Both the position numbers and the translations under genes were made by a program. Below are positions 1 through 9,466 of a stretch of 64,000 nucleotides of DNA, in pieces (within the stretch, counting starts at the first letter, position 1; each line of letters begins with the position of its first letter). This stretch comes from Pycnococcus provasolii (lineage: Eukaryota > Chlorophyta > Pseudoscourfieldiophyceae > Pseudoscourfieldiales > Pycnococcaceae). The stretch is taken from the NCBI GenBank assembly GCA_938743325.2, contig OW568879.1:124001-188000 (forward strand). The letters run 5' to 3'. The notes beneath the pieces were generated by a model. The model did no database searches. It saw nothing but the letters and a program-made list of their open reading frames with translations, and had not been told where the DNA came from.

Positions 1-834
1 ATCCGCGGAGGTGTTGTAGCCGTGCACCTGTTCCATGACTTCTGGCGCCATCCAGCACGGCGTTCCCACGAACGTGTTTCGCTGCGCTTGTGGCGTCGTC
101 AAGCCGCTCTGCTGTGGTTTTGCCTTTCCCGCGGCTGATCCCATAACGGTTCCCCAGCTTTCCGCGTCTTTTCTGAGAGGGCTTGCGACTCCAAAGTCCG
201 CGAGTCGCAAGGTTCCGTCGGCGGTGACGAGCAGATTACCAGCCTTGACATCGCGGTGCACTTTCCCGTCGCGGTGCAGATAGACTAGCGCCTTGAGCGT
301 GTCCCTGATGATGGCGATCAGCTGCGGTTCGTCGAGTCCTTCTGAGTGTCCCCATCGCATGATGTTCAGCACGGATCCACCTGCTATGTACGGCATGACC
401 ATCCAGAGGAAGTGTCCCTTCGGTGCTTGTTTTGGTGAAGGTTCCGCGTCGCCGCTTTCTGGTTTCGCCGGCGGTGCGGGACCTGGCCCAACGAACGAGA
501 CGTAAAGCGGCACGACGTTCGGGTGCACGAGCGACCGCATGACGAGCGTTTCTTGTTGAATTTCCTCGAGTGACGACGACACGTTTTCGAGGTCGACGAA
601 TTTGATGGCGACAATTTCGTTGAAGAACTTCGACGCACTGTCCGTAATTTTTGCACGATACACCGCCGCGGTTGCACCCGTGCCGATTTCCTCCAAGACG
701 AAGTACGACGACGGAAAACAAGGGAACTCGTTCCATTCAAGGGAGGGGTTGTGATGAACAACATCACCACCACCACTAACAGCCGAGCCCATCGAGCCAC
801 TTCGAGGACTTAACGTCGCCGGCGACGACGCCAT
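1..834 (-). CDS. STE20-family Ser/Thr kinase, OSR1/SPAK (Fray)-like, C-terminal part outside window
   Basis: Only the first 278 codons are in view; the gene runs off the window start. Translation from the ATG at 834 gives a short Ser/Gly-rich leader, then a kinase N-lobe with a glycine loop (EIGTGATAAVYRA), the ATP-anchoring Lys in VAIKFVDLENV, the catalytic loop HRDVKAGNLL, the DFG motif in LADFGVA, and the activation/P+1 segment FVGTPCWMAPEVMEQVHGY. That last string and the VDLENV context are typical of OSR1/SPAK/Fray kinases, which in animals phosphorylate cation-chloride cotransporters downstream of WNK kinases. All catalytic residues seen are intact. About 40 extra residues rich in Gly, Pro and Lys sit between DFG and the activation segment, and another Pro/Gly insert follows the fourth strand. 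The docking (CCT) domain expected at the C-terminus cannot be checked. Kinase identity is secure; the OSR1/SPAK subfamily is likely, and MST/SLK relatives are the alternative. Confidence 0.88.
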   Translation of the reverse strand, partial: MASSPATLSPRSGSMGSAVSGGGDVVHHNPSLEWNEFPCFPSSYFVLEEIGTGATAAVYRAKITDSASKFFNEIVAIKFVDLENVSSSLEEIQQETLVMRSLVHPNVVPLYVSFVGPGPAPPAKPESGDAEPSPKQAPKGHFLWMVMPYIAGGSVLNIMRWGHSEGLDEPQLIAIIRDTLKALVYLHRDGKVHRDVKAGNLLVTADGTLRLADFGVASPLRKDAESWGTVMGSAAGKAKPQQSGLTTPQAQRNTFVGTPCWMAPEVMEQVHGYNTSAD

Positions 835-1438
835 GATAACGAACAGTCAGGTACTCAACAAAAAAACAAAAACGACACACAGAGACAGACAAGAAAGGGT
901 GATGTGATGGGGCCCCGTGCAGCCGTGAGTGGTGAACGAAACCCAGCGTGTGCACTGTTGGGAAGGGAGGGAGGGAGGGAGGGCAGTGGGAGTGGGGCTT
1001 TGGCTCCAGGGGCTTGTCGCCTGTCGTCGTCCCGGGCTTGGCCCAGGCCTTTGGCCCCTCTGCTTTTTCCTCCTCTCTTTTTTGAGTGGGGTTCTCCGAC
1101 TCCCACTCTTTTCCCATCTTTTCTTTTCTCTTTCCCGCCGCCGTGTTATTACCCTAAAGGTCGCCGCCTCCATCCCTCCCTCCCTCCCTCCCTCCCTCGT
1201 GGGGGTTCCACCTCTGACCTCGAGGTCGAGGGGGGGGGGGGGGGGGGAGACTCTTGTTGGGACGGGAGGGTTCTTCTGGTTAGGGTATTCAGAATTGGGT
1301 TAGGGTTACCCTTAGGTTAGGGGGAATCGGCGGCGGCTCTCCTGTTGTCACCAGGTTCCGCCATCAACATCAAAGGCAACTGAAATTATCGTAGTGTTCT
1401 TGGCAATACTTTGTCACCTGTCTTTGGCGAATCGCCTT
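835..1438. other. Divergent intergenic spacer with purine/pyrimidine tracts
   Basis: This 604-bp spacer separates two divergent genes (kinase to the left, PPR-methyltransferase to the right). It holds (GGGA)n and (CCCT)n runs near 960-985 and 1173-1200, a G homopolymer around 1230-1248 and telomere-like repeats at 1279-1324. Reading frames across it are low-complexity and are not believable genes. It probably contains both promoters. Confidence 0.6.
1279..1324 (+). repeat. Degenerate TTAGGG telomere-like tract
   Basis: Several TTAGGG units occur, with some degenerate (TTAGGGTA, TTAGGGTTACCC). The tract ends about 115 bp before the ATG at 1439, with the G-rich strand on the coding strand of that gene. 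Confidence 0.75.
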
Positions 1439-3649
1439 ATGGCAATGTCGTCGTCGTCGTCGTCGTCGCAGTTGTGCGCGCAGCTACGTACGTGCGCCCG
1501 CCACAAAAACCTCAAACAAGCGCAAGACCTATTCACAGCTTATCTTCATGGGAGCATTTCCTTGCCGTCGCCATCAGCATCAGCATCAGCATCAGCATCG
1601 GCAACAAACACACAACTGTGCCAAGCTTACGCGGCGATGATTAACGTCTTCGCGTCGTGTGGAAGGCTCGACGACGCGCGCGCACTATCCACGGAGATGT
1701 GGCGCAAACTACTAGGAAGACCCCTCGACGTCATGGCGGATGGTGACAGTGACGCCCCAGGCACGACGAGAAAGATGCTGCCTCAGACGTACCACTTTGC
1801 GTTCATCGTCACGTGCACGTCTTTGTTGAAAGCACTGGGCACGTCCTCTTCACCCGGTGCGCACGAATTCGCAAGAAACATCCTGTTGTGCGCTCACCGA
1901 AACGCCGTGACGCTTGACGCAAGAATCGTTAGCGCGTTCCTGCGCGCGTCGCTGTGGGCGAACGAGTCTAGGCTCAAGTACACCGTCAAAGCGCTGCAGC
2001 ACACACACACAGACCTCGCAGGACGGCGCCTGCTAGGTGCCATGCTCATGCGCGCAAGCAGAGTCGGGGAGCTGCGCGCGCTGTGCACTCTCGCGCGCAC
2101 GGAACTGCAGGAGGAAAGAGACTACAGAAGCACGGTGCGAGGAGGTGTCGAGGCGGCTCTGCAGGCAACTGGCGGCAAGTACGCGAATATTGCCAAGTTG
2201 GTCACGCACGCGCCGAGCGGGCGCAGCTCGCAAGAGTGCCTCTTCTACGCAAGAGGGTACTGCGAAAGAGGCATTGGGTGCACCTTCGTGCACGACGCCA
2301 GCGCCGGGAGGAGGCAGCGCGACCGAAAGGCGGTACTGCTTGAGCAGGCATACACCACGTGGGAGCTGCACGTGAAACTCGCCCTCACGCTGACACTTCT
2401 CGGCAGACGTGGACCCGCGATGCGCGCGCTCGAAACGTGCGACAGCATCGCCGCATCGGTGTCAGCATCCACATCCGAGCATCATGGCGCGCACGGCAAC
2501 GAGCAGCATCATTACGACGAAGGCGATGCGGGTGACGGCGAGGAAGGATCCGCAAGCTTTAGCAGCGCGGCGTTTCGCAGAACGAAGCACGAGGAGCTGC
2601 TACTCGAAATGAAGCGCGTGCGCCGAGCATGGGAGTCAAAAGTGAAGCCAAAGTTGAGTCGTCTTGGCGCGTACGTCGATGCCGCGAAAAGAACGTTCTT
2701 TTTCGATCAACGCGTGTCGAAGCAAAAGCGAAGTGTTGCCGCCGCCGCGATGTCACGTGCATGGCGTCGTGGCTTCGGGATTTCCGCGGTGGCACGGCGA
2801 GGCTTCGCGCATGCGCTGGGCGGCGACAACAAAGATGGCGACAAGAGCACATCTGCGGCGACAGCCGCACTGCGCGAGGAATATCGCCGGAGACTCACTC
2901 GAGATGGACGAATCGACTGGACAAAGGTGTTCGGTCCATCAAGCGATGTGCACTTGGAGATTGCGTGTGGCAGTGGCGAATGGGCGGCAGCGCAAGCGCG
3001 TGCTCACGATGCGAGATCTTCGCAGGCGTGCTGGGTATGCATGGAGCTGCGTCCAGACCGTGTACATCGTTGCTTCGCGCATGCGGCGCTGGAGCGGCTC
3101 AGCAATCTCGCTGTCCTTGCGGGAGATGCGCGTGACGTGCTCGCATCTCGCGTGCCACACCACAGCGTGCATCGCATCTTCGTGCGCTTTCCTGAGCCAC
3201 CGCACAGACGCGATCACGACGCCGCGAGCAACGACGCGGCTTTGCTTACGGACGAATTCTGGAGGGCTTGCTGGAAGGCTCTTCGAAAGAACGATGGCGT
3301 GCTCGTCGTTTATGGCGACAACCACCCATATCTAGAGACGCTCGCGAATGATCTTGAGAAGCAGGAGCATTCCAACACAAGCAAGCGTGCGCGCATCTCA
3401 CGGCGCATGTGGCACGATGCAGTTGACGGGAGCAATCTTTCTCTTGCCGTTGCTGTGCGCGAAGGTACGCCCGGCGAAGACCTTGGCGAGATGGCTGTGC
3501 CACAAGATGAAGACGCGATGTCGCTGTTTGATCGATTTTGGAACAACGGCGCACACAGTGGTCGTTGGCACGTTGCTGTCACGCCGGCCCACGCTGAGGA
3601 AGAGCAAGGGGAGGAGTGCTCCGAACCAAAGAGGAGAAAGGCGCGTTAA
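1439..3649 (+). CDS. PPR - CCCH zinc finger - TrmB-type tRNA (guanine-N7) methyltransferase fusion
   Basis: The product has 736 residues from ATG 1439; the frame also extends upstream to a GTG, which I do not use. Residues about 10-70 look like PPR-type helical repeats (a two-helix motif around MINVFASCGRLDDARAL). A CCCH zinc finger lies at about 267-288 with spacing C-x7-C-x5-C-x3-H (CLFYARGYCERGIGCTFVHD). The C-terminal third is a class I SAM-dependent methyltransferase of the TrmB/METTL1 family: a SAM loop near residue 505 (HLEIACGSGEW), the family's aromatic-Pro active-site segment near 580 (FVRFPEPPHR) and the trailing block LLTDEFWRACWKALR. TrmB enzymes make m7G46 in tRNA. PPR joined to tRNA guanine methyltransferase (PPR-TGM) has been described in microalgae, and such proteins are usually organellar, so an organelle RNA target is an inference. 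The family Asp of the FPDPW-like motif is Glu here, so activity is not certain. Fold assignment is strong. Confidence 0.85.
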   Translation: MAMSSSSSSSQLCAQLRTCARHKNLKQAQDLFTAYLHGSISLPSPSASASASASATNTQLCQAYAAMINVFASCGRLDDARALSTEMWRKLLGRPLDVMADGDSDAPGTTRKMLPQTYHFAFIVTCTSLLKALGTSSSPGAHEFARNILLCAHRNAVTLDARIVSAFLRASLWANESRLKYTVKALQHTHTDLAGRRLLGAMLMRASRVGELRALCTLARTELQEERDYRSTVRGGVEAALQATGGKYANIAKLVTHAPSGRSSQECLFYARGYCERGIGCTFVHDASAGRRQRDRKAVLLEQAYTTWELHVKLALTLTLLGRRGPAMRALETCDSIAASVSASTSEHHGAHGNEQHHYDEGDAGDGEEGSASFSSAAFRRTKHEELLLEMKRVRRAWESKVKPKLSRLGAYVDAAKRTFFFDQRVSKQKRSVAAAAMSRAWRRGFGISAVARRGFAHALGGDNKDGDKSTSAATAALREEYRRRLTRDGRIDWTKVFGPSSDVHLEIACGSGEWAAAQARAHDARSSQACWVCMELRPDRVHRCFAHAALERLSNLAVLAGDARDVLASRVPHHSVHRIFVRFPEPPHRRDHDAASNDAALLTDEFWRACWKALRKNDGVLVVYGDNHPYLETLANDLEKQEHSNTSKRARISRRMWHDAVDGSNLSLAVAVREGTPGEDLGEMAVPQDEDAMSLFDRFWNNGAHSGRWHVAVTPAHAEEEQGEECSEPKRRKAR

Positions 3650-4237
3650 ATGATAAAGTTATTTGTAAAGTATGTATGTGTATTTATTTTTATACGACTA
3701 CACCGGCGACGACGACAACAACAACGACAGAGGCGACGACAACAACGACAGATGGCGCCGTTTTCGTGCTCGCCGTCTTGCTCGTTGCTGCGGCGTAAAG
3801 TGTGTGTATTCGAAATATAATTTATCGTAAGGATTTGATCGGTTTACAATTTCCTCGGAACCGTATTTGCAATTTTCCGAGAAAATAATAGGTGAAGAAA
3901 ATAGGTCGAGAAAAAAAAAGTCCCTGTGGGATCCCGCTCCGGCACATAACTTTTTTTAAAAAAGTCGGCGCCATTTTTATGTTTCACTTCACTGTTGGTC
4001 AACCCAAAACGTCATTATTTTTATAACGGAAAAAAAAGTGAAGGTTGCAAAATGAAGCGCATGTCCTGCCCGTCATTTTCAGACAGATTTTTTCGACTTG
4101 CGGTGGGTGGAAGGGTTGTAAAATGGACGATTTGGGTTTGTAAGGGTTGGTGTTTAATATATTCCGCCCAAAGTTTTAGTAACATAGTATCATACAAGAG
4201 AAAAAAGAAGGAAGGGCGTTTCGTGCGTCTGCCGTAT
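3650..4237. other. Convergent spacer, no gene seen
   Basis: This 588-bp spacer lies between the stops of two convergent genes. It contains an ACGACAACA-type microsatellite (about 3690-3750) and A/T-rich stretches that are probably 3' UTRs. Frames inside it overlap low-complexity DNA only. Confidence 0.6.
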
Positions 4238-7200
4238 TCAGCTCTCCGCCTCCGCCTCCGCTTCCGCCTCACCTTGGCCACCTTCTGGAGCCGTCTCAAG
4301 CTTCAGCTCGTCGACAGCCTGCGCCGCCTCATCCGACGCCTCGCGTAAGAGCTTGACGACGTGAGCTGCGACGACATTTGCCGATCTCACCTCGCGCATT
4401 ACAGACCCATGCGACTGTGCTTCCTTCATTCTCTTTCGATGGAGGAATCCACGGACAGCCGCCTGCAGGCGCATGATGGCAAAGTAGTGGTTGATGCAGA
4501 ACATTTCATCTTCAGCTTCTAAGGCATCTTTGTCGCCCTCTCCGGCAGTTTCAGGCTTTGCCGGAGGAGGTGACAACGTGGGTACCCTCAGTCTCGCAAA
4601 GTCAGCCTGCGTGTATTGGCTCGTTCGGTCGGTGATGAGAGCGCGCTGCTGCGCGAGCCGTCTTATGCGAAGCTGCTTTTGCACCTTCTCCCGCACCTGC
4701 TTGGGCAGGCTGTTGATGTCCACCTTGAGGTGCCGGCAAATCATCGCCTGCAAAGCTTCCTGGTAGTACAGCACGTGCTGCCTTGCAGGTACGGACAGTG
4801 CTCGCTGAAACTCGAAAATCTCAGCACGCGACACGCTCAAGTTACCAAGCCCCAGAGGAGGAGGCACTTTTTTGATCAGCTTTGGCATGTCCGTTAGCTG
4901 CACAAAACCGGAACCATCCGGGTCGAGCTGCAGCCACGACATCTTGAAGCTGGTAAGGTCCTCGTCGGTCACTTGCAGCTCTTCGTCATCCTTTGTCGCA
5001 CTGAAGTTCTCAAGCACGACGGCGATGAGCAAGTTTAGCGTCAGGAAACTTCCCAGAATCACGTACGACGCAAAGTACAGCGGTGCGCCATTGTTTCCGC
5101 AGCAGTTCCACTCGCCCGTCTCCGGGTCTCGGCCACAGTCGGCGTCGCTATTGCAATCATCGGTGATCATGCATGAATACATGATGCTGTTCCACGCCTC
5201 GCCCGTTGCCATACGCAGGAGTACAAGCAGCGAGCGGCCAAATGTGCGAAAGTTGACGTGATCGTTCAGCTCTCCATTTTCCTTGATTTTGCCGAACAAG
5301 TTCATGCCGAGCACCGCATAAACAAAGCACAGCAGCAGCAGCAGCGCGCCGATGTTCCCCAGTGTCGGCAGCGAGGTGACGAGCGTTCCGAATAAAACGC
5401 GGAGTCCCTTCAGGCGCTTCACAAGGCGGAAGACGCGAGCAAGCCGGAACACCCTGAGAAAGTTGGCAGATCCCGCACCGGAGATGAAGCCAAAGATGGA
5501 ACCACAGACGACAATGAAGTCGAAGCGATTCCAGTTTTCAGAGAAGTACGCGCCGCCGTACGCGCCAATCTTTATTACCGCTTCGGCGATGAAGATGCTA
5601 GAAAAGAAAATGTCAATCACCAATAGACCAGTTGTGAACGAATCAGACATACCGCGGTGCTCCATCGCCATGCATATGGTACTCAAGACGATGGCCATCA
5701 AAATCGCAAACTCGAACTCGCTTCGACTAGCGATGTCGTATGCAAGCATGCGAAGGGGATTCGTTGGCGGCGCGGGTGGTGGCACGGTGTTCACACGGAG
5801 CAATTTGCGATGCGCGGAAACCCAGACCTTCTGCTCCTTCGTGAGAAAGATACCGCCGCTCTCGCCACTTTCGTTCTGCTCACGAGACAAAGCCGAGAAG
5901 TTGTCCAAGATGATGCCAATGAACAGATTGATGATGAAGAATGAGCCGATGATCATGAAGCCAAGGAAGAAGAGGGCCATCGCCTCGTTGTAATTTCGCC
6001 TCGGCGCCTTACCAATATCCACCGCGTCCACGCCATCGTACATCACCGCAGTCCACCCTTCGGTGGTGCTCATCTCGAAAAGCGTAAGCATTGCCTTTCC
6101 TATGTTGTCGAAATTCATGTCGGCATTCTTCCATTGATGGCCAGCCGCCTCACACTCCGGTTGGTCGAGTTCGATCGCCGGGTTGTCTTCGGTGCCGTCG
6201 TCACAACGGTGGTATTTTCCCATGAATAGCTGCATGGCAAGAATTCCAAATATGAGCCAGAAGAGGAGACTGACGAAGAGCACATTGCCCAATCCAGGTA
6301 CAGAACGGAGGAGAGCATTGACGACCAGCTTCAGTTCGGGTACTCGACTGATCACGCGGAGCGGACGTAGAACACGAATGGTTCGCACCGCGCGAACCCA
6401 TCCAAGGTTCAGGCTTTCGAGTGGCATCGATACGATGCTGAGAACGACAATGAAGCCGTCGAGAAAATTCCAAGGGTCCGCGCAGTAACTTCCCGGATGC
6501 CGCGCGATGCCGATGGCTGCCAGCTTGATGATCATCTCAAGAGCAAATATGGTGGTGAAGACAGCGTCGATGGCCTCGAGTGCTTTCACCGTGCTTTCGT
6601 TCTCCATCGTCCTAGGACTTTCGGTTGCCATGATGATCGACGATACTACGATCATCATCATGACCACATACTCAAATCGCTTGTCATCGGCTAGGCGGAA
6701 GCAGAACATGCGAACCGGATTGTTGCGCTCGAGGAACCCAAACGTCTTGGGGCAACGATCTTCCAGTCGCATCTCGCCCAGTGCACCTTCCATAGGGCCG
6801 ATCTCCGGTTTTGCCTTATCCTCGTCGCCAGCTGGAGGAGTAGGCTGCACGGTGCCGTCAGATTCGAAGAGAGGATTGTCGCTGAGCGGCAAACCGTTCG
6901 CCGTATCCCCATTTCCCCCATTTTCCCTGGCATCCACCGCAGCCTTGGCACGTTCCATTGCCTTCGTTTCCCTCCGCTGGATCCGCTCCGTCTGCTGCGC
7001 ATATTCAACCTTCGCCGCGTCAATCCCCTCGCGGTCGTCGAATACAGCAAGGAACAGAAGTTCCCAACGATGTAGGCCTGGACGTGTGTACTTCATGTCC
7101 GCCCATTCTTGCCACATATCCTCCGTGGTGCCGGTCGTGTCGCGCCCGAACATGTTCAGATGCGCAAACTGCGGAGCATACTTGTTCATTTCAGCTTCCT

Positions 7201-9466
7201 CCTCTTCGTCTAACTCATCGTCACTGTCAAGATCGTCGTCATCTTTATCGCCCGTTCCAAACTCTGAAAGCAAAATCGCGACGAAGAGGTTGACGACGAC
7301 GAAGTTTCCAATCAGCAGCAGAAGGATGAAGTAGATCACGCTGACATCGCTCGTACCTGCAACTCCATCGTACATGACTGCATTCCAATCCTCACCCGTG
7401 AGTATCTGAAATACCGTGACAAGCGCCCAAAGAAACGAGTCAAAGTTGTGCCGTGGCAAATCGTCGCCTGTGCCCATCTTCCCACCAAACATCTGCATCC
7501 CAAGAAGGGAGAAGACGAATATGACAAGGAAAACGATGAAGGTGAAGTTTCCTAGCTCTGCCACGGCGCGCCACATCGTGGCTAGGAATTTTCGTAGAGA
7601 TACCCACGAGCGCACGAGCTTCATCACGCGAAGTATGCGGAATGCACGAAGTGCGCCCAGGCTTCCGCTTCCGCTTGCAAGTAGCTCGACGATGGATATG
7701 ATCACGACAACGACGTCGAAGCAGTTGAATCGATCTTTGATGTACTCGTTGATTCCTAGGCCTAGGATCTTAAGGGCCGCCTCGAGCGCAAACAGGATCG
7801 TCAACACTAGGTTCATGTTGTCAAGCACCGTGCGAAATGTCTTGCTCATGCCGTGGTACTCCATGCTAAGAAATAAGGTGTTGAGAATGATGGCAGCCAC
7901 AATGACCCTCTCGAATGCGGGTTGGTCAATCACCTGCTTGCAGAGCGCGCCAATGTCGAATGGCTTGGGCTGGCCGTCGTCGAGAATGTCCACTTCAGGC
8001 ACCGTAAGAGCCGTGTGATTCTTTCGCTTGCGACCGGCCTGCTCACCCTTGCTACCGTCCGCGTTTGGTGTGGTCGGATTCCCCTTCGCATCGGGCGACC
8101 CTCCCCTCGCCGCGGCGATCGCAGCAGCCTTGGCGGCAGCTTTCTTCTCCTCTTCCATCTGATTCTCAAGCTCGAGCCGTTCTTCCTCCTCCTTTGCTCT
8201 CGCGGCGCTTTCGTCCTCCGTCGCCTGCTCGCCGTCGTACGTGTCCGTGATGACCGCAAGTGCAAGGTTGAGCACGAAGAAACCGCCGAGGAACACGAGC
8301 AGCACGAAGTACAGAAATGCCCATCCGCTCGTGGCATCCATGGCCCAGTACATGATCGGCGTCCACCCCTCGAGCGTGATGCACTGGAAAATGGTCAGGC
8401 ACGACCAGAGAAAGTTGTCGAAGCTGGTGATGCCCATGTTCGGGTTGCCGGGCACGTTGCGGTCCGGGTTCCGCCAGTCGAGGCAGATCTGGCCCTCGCC
8501 GCAGTGGCGCCCTGACCAGTGGTACGACTCGTTCGTGCAGATGCGCGTGTCGTCGCCAATGTCCAAAACCTTCGGCTCGCTCGCCCATGCGGTGGAGTTG
8601 GGAACGTACTCAATCTCGTGGCACCGCTTGGACAGCGTTCCCATGAACAGCTGCATGCCCAGGATGCCGAACACGAAAAACAGAAAGAGGCAGACGAGAG
8701 CGACGTTCGCCATCATCGGCACGACGCCGATCATCGTTCTCACGAGCACGCGCATGCCCGGAACCGCGGATACGGTTCGCAGCGGCCGCAGCACTCGTAT
8801 GGTGCGGATGGCGGACGCGCCGGGTATGGCGTCGGAGCCAAAGCTGATGACGGACGCGACGACGACGATAAAGTCCAGTATGTTCCACCCGTCTTTGAGG
8901 TACGTGCCGTCGCCGAGTACGAACCCCATCGCCACAACCTTGATGGCGAACTCGACGAGGAAGAAGGCTGTGAAGACGGGCTCGCTGTCGCTGACAATCT
9001 TGTTGCGACCTTCGTTGTCGCCCTTGAGCGGGTCGGTGAGCGCCAGTATCAGGCAGTTGATGCCGATGAGAGCAACCACGACGTTCTCGAACACCTGGCT
9101 GTCGTTGATTTTAGTGCACATCGCGCGCAGCGGGTTGTCGACACCGAGCAAGCCAAAGCTCTTTCCGGTGTACTTCGGTGGATCTACATATTCGAACAGG
9201 GCGTCCGCCTTTGCCTGTTCCTCCTTCGTGAAGTTGCGAAACTCCACGCTGTGCGTGTGTATGGCGAACTCAGCTTCGGCACTAGGCTCTGGGCTTGCCC
9301 CACTTCCCTGATCGCGTGCCATGGACGCGACGTGCGCCGCCAAGCCACGCTGTGCGACTTCCACGTCTACAGTCAGCGGCCCCTTGAGAGATGGCTTTTG
9401 CCCGAACGACGTGTTTGATGCGTTCGATGCGCCCGTTTGTTCTTCTGCGTTCCCTTGCGCCGACAT
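4238..9466 (-). CDS. Four-domain voltage-gated Ca2+ channel alpha-1 subunit (Cav-like)
   Basis: The product has 1742 residues from the ATG at 9466; the open frame starts 32 codons earlier at a GTG. There are four homologous six-TM repeats (about 120-405, 515-740, 925-1170 and 1245-1490). Each S4 carries spaced Arg/Lys (for example AIRTIRVLRPLRTVSAVP in repeat I and FLRVFRLARVFRLVKRLKG in repeat IV). The four pore loops read TLEGW, TGEDW, TTEGW and TGEAW, giving an EEEE selectivity ring, the signature of Ca2+ selectivity (animal Nav channels have DEKA). The C-terminus has an EF-hand-like segment with DPDGSG near 1515 and an IQ motif near 1665 (RLQAAVRGFLHRKRM), so calmodulin feedback is expected, as in animal Cav1/2. 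Land plants lack these channels, but chlorophytes such as Chlamydomonas keep them for flagellar and membrane Ca2+ signalling. It lies head-to-head with the ligand-gated channel at 10990. No frame break occurs across 5.2 kb. Confidence 0.96.
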   Translation of the reverse strand: MSAQGNAEEQTGASNASNTSFGQKPSLKGPLTVDVEVAQRGLAAHVASMARDQGSGASPEPSAEAEFAIHTHSVEFRNFTKEEQAKADALFEYVDPPKYTGKSFGLLGVDNPLRAMCTKINDSQVFENVVVALIGINCLILALTDPLKGDNEGRNKIVSDSEPVFTAFFLVEFAIKVVAMGFVLGDGTYLKDGWNILDFIVVVASVISFGSDAIPGASAIRTIRVLRPLRTVSAVPGMRVLVRTMIGVVPMMANVALVCLFLFFVFGILGMQLFMGTLSKRCHEIEYVPNSTAWASEPKVLDIGDDTRICTNESYHWSGRHCGEGQICLDWRNPDRNVPGNPNMGITSFDNFLWSCLTIFQCITLEGWTPIMYWAMDATSGWAFLYFVLLVFLGGFFVLNLALAVITDTYDGEQATEDESAARAKEEEERLELENQMEEEKKAAAKAAAIAAARGGSPDAKGNPTTPNADGSKGEQAGRKRKNHTALTVPEVDILDDGQPKPFDIGALCKQVIDQPAFERVIVAAIILNTLFLSMEYHGMSKTFRTVLDNMNLVLTILFALEAALKILGLGINEYIKDRFNCFDVVVVIISIVELLASGSGSLGALRAFRILRVMKLVRSWVSLRKFLATMWRAVAELGNFTFIVFLVIFVFSLLGMQMFGGKMGTGDDLPRHNFDSFLWALVTVFQILTGEDWNAVMYDGVAGTSDVSVIYFILLLLIGNFVVVNLFVAILLSEFGTGDKDDDDLDSDDELDEEEEAEMNKYAPQFAHLNMFGRDTTGTTEDMWQEWADMKYTRPGLHRWELLFLAVFDDREGIDAAKVEYAQQTERIQRRETKAMERAKAAVDARENGGNGDTANGLPLSDNPLFESDGTVQPTPPAGDEDKAKPEIGPMEGALGEMRLEDRCPKTFGFLERNNPVRMFCFRLADDKRFEYVVMMMIVVSSIIMATESPRTMENESTVKALEAIDAVFTTIFALEMIIKLAAIGIARHPGSYCADPWNFLDGFIVVLSIVSMPLESLNLGWVRAVRTIRVLRPLRVISRVPELKLVVNALLRSVPGLGNVLFVSLLFWLIFGILAMQLFMGKYHRCDDGTEDNPAIELDQPECEAAGHQWKNADMNFDNIGKAMLTLFEMSTTEGWTAVMYDGVDAVDIGKAPRRNYNEAMALFFLGFMIIGSFFIINLFIGIILDNFSALSREQNESGESGGIFLTKEQKVWVSAHRKLLRVNTVPPPAPPTNPLRMLAYDIASRSEFEFAILMAIVLSTICMAMEHRGMSDSFTTGLLVIDIFFSSIFIAEAVIKIGAYGGAYFSENWNRFDFIVVCGSIFGFISGAGSANFLRVFRLARVFRLVKRLKGLRVLFGTLVTSLPTLGNIGALLLLLCFVYAVLGMNLFGKIKENGELNDHVNFRTFGRSLLVLLRMATGEAWNSIMYSCMITDDCNSDADCGRDPETGEWNCCGNNGAPLYFASYVILGSFLTLNLLIAVVLENFSATKDDEELQVTDEDLTSFKMSWLQLDPDGSGFVQLTDMPKLIKKVPPPLGLGNLSVSRAEIFEFQRALSVPARQHVLYYQEALQAMICRHLKVDINSLPKQVREKVQKQLRIRRLAQQRALITDRTSQYTQADFARLRVPTLSPPPAKPETAGEGDKDALEAEDEMFCINHYFAIMRLQAAVRGFLHRKRMKEAQSHGSVMREVRSANVVAAHVVKLLREASDEAAQAVDELKLETAPEGGQGEAEAEAEAES

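Noticed and set aside
1394-1438. Upstream GTG start for the PPR-methyltransferase (also TTG/GTG starts at 9562, 21481, 39230, 44394, 46934, 62058)
   Set aside because: Nuclear genes start at ATG; the first in-frame ATG gives a sensible N-terminus.
4491-9311. Several plus-strand frames inside the Ca2+ channel gene
   Set aside because: The minus strand has clear channel homology throughout; the plus frames are antisense shadows.
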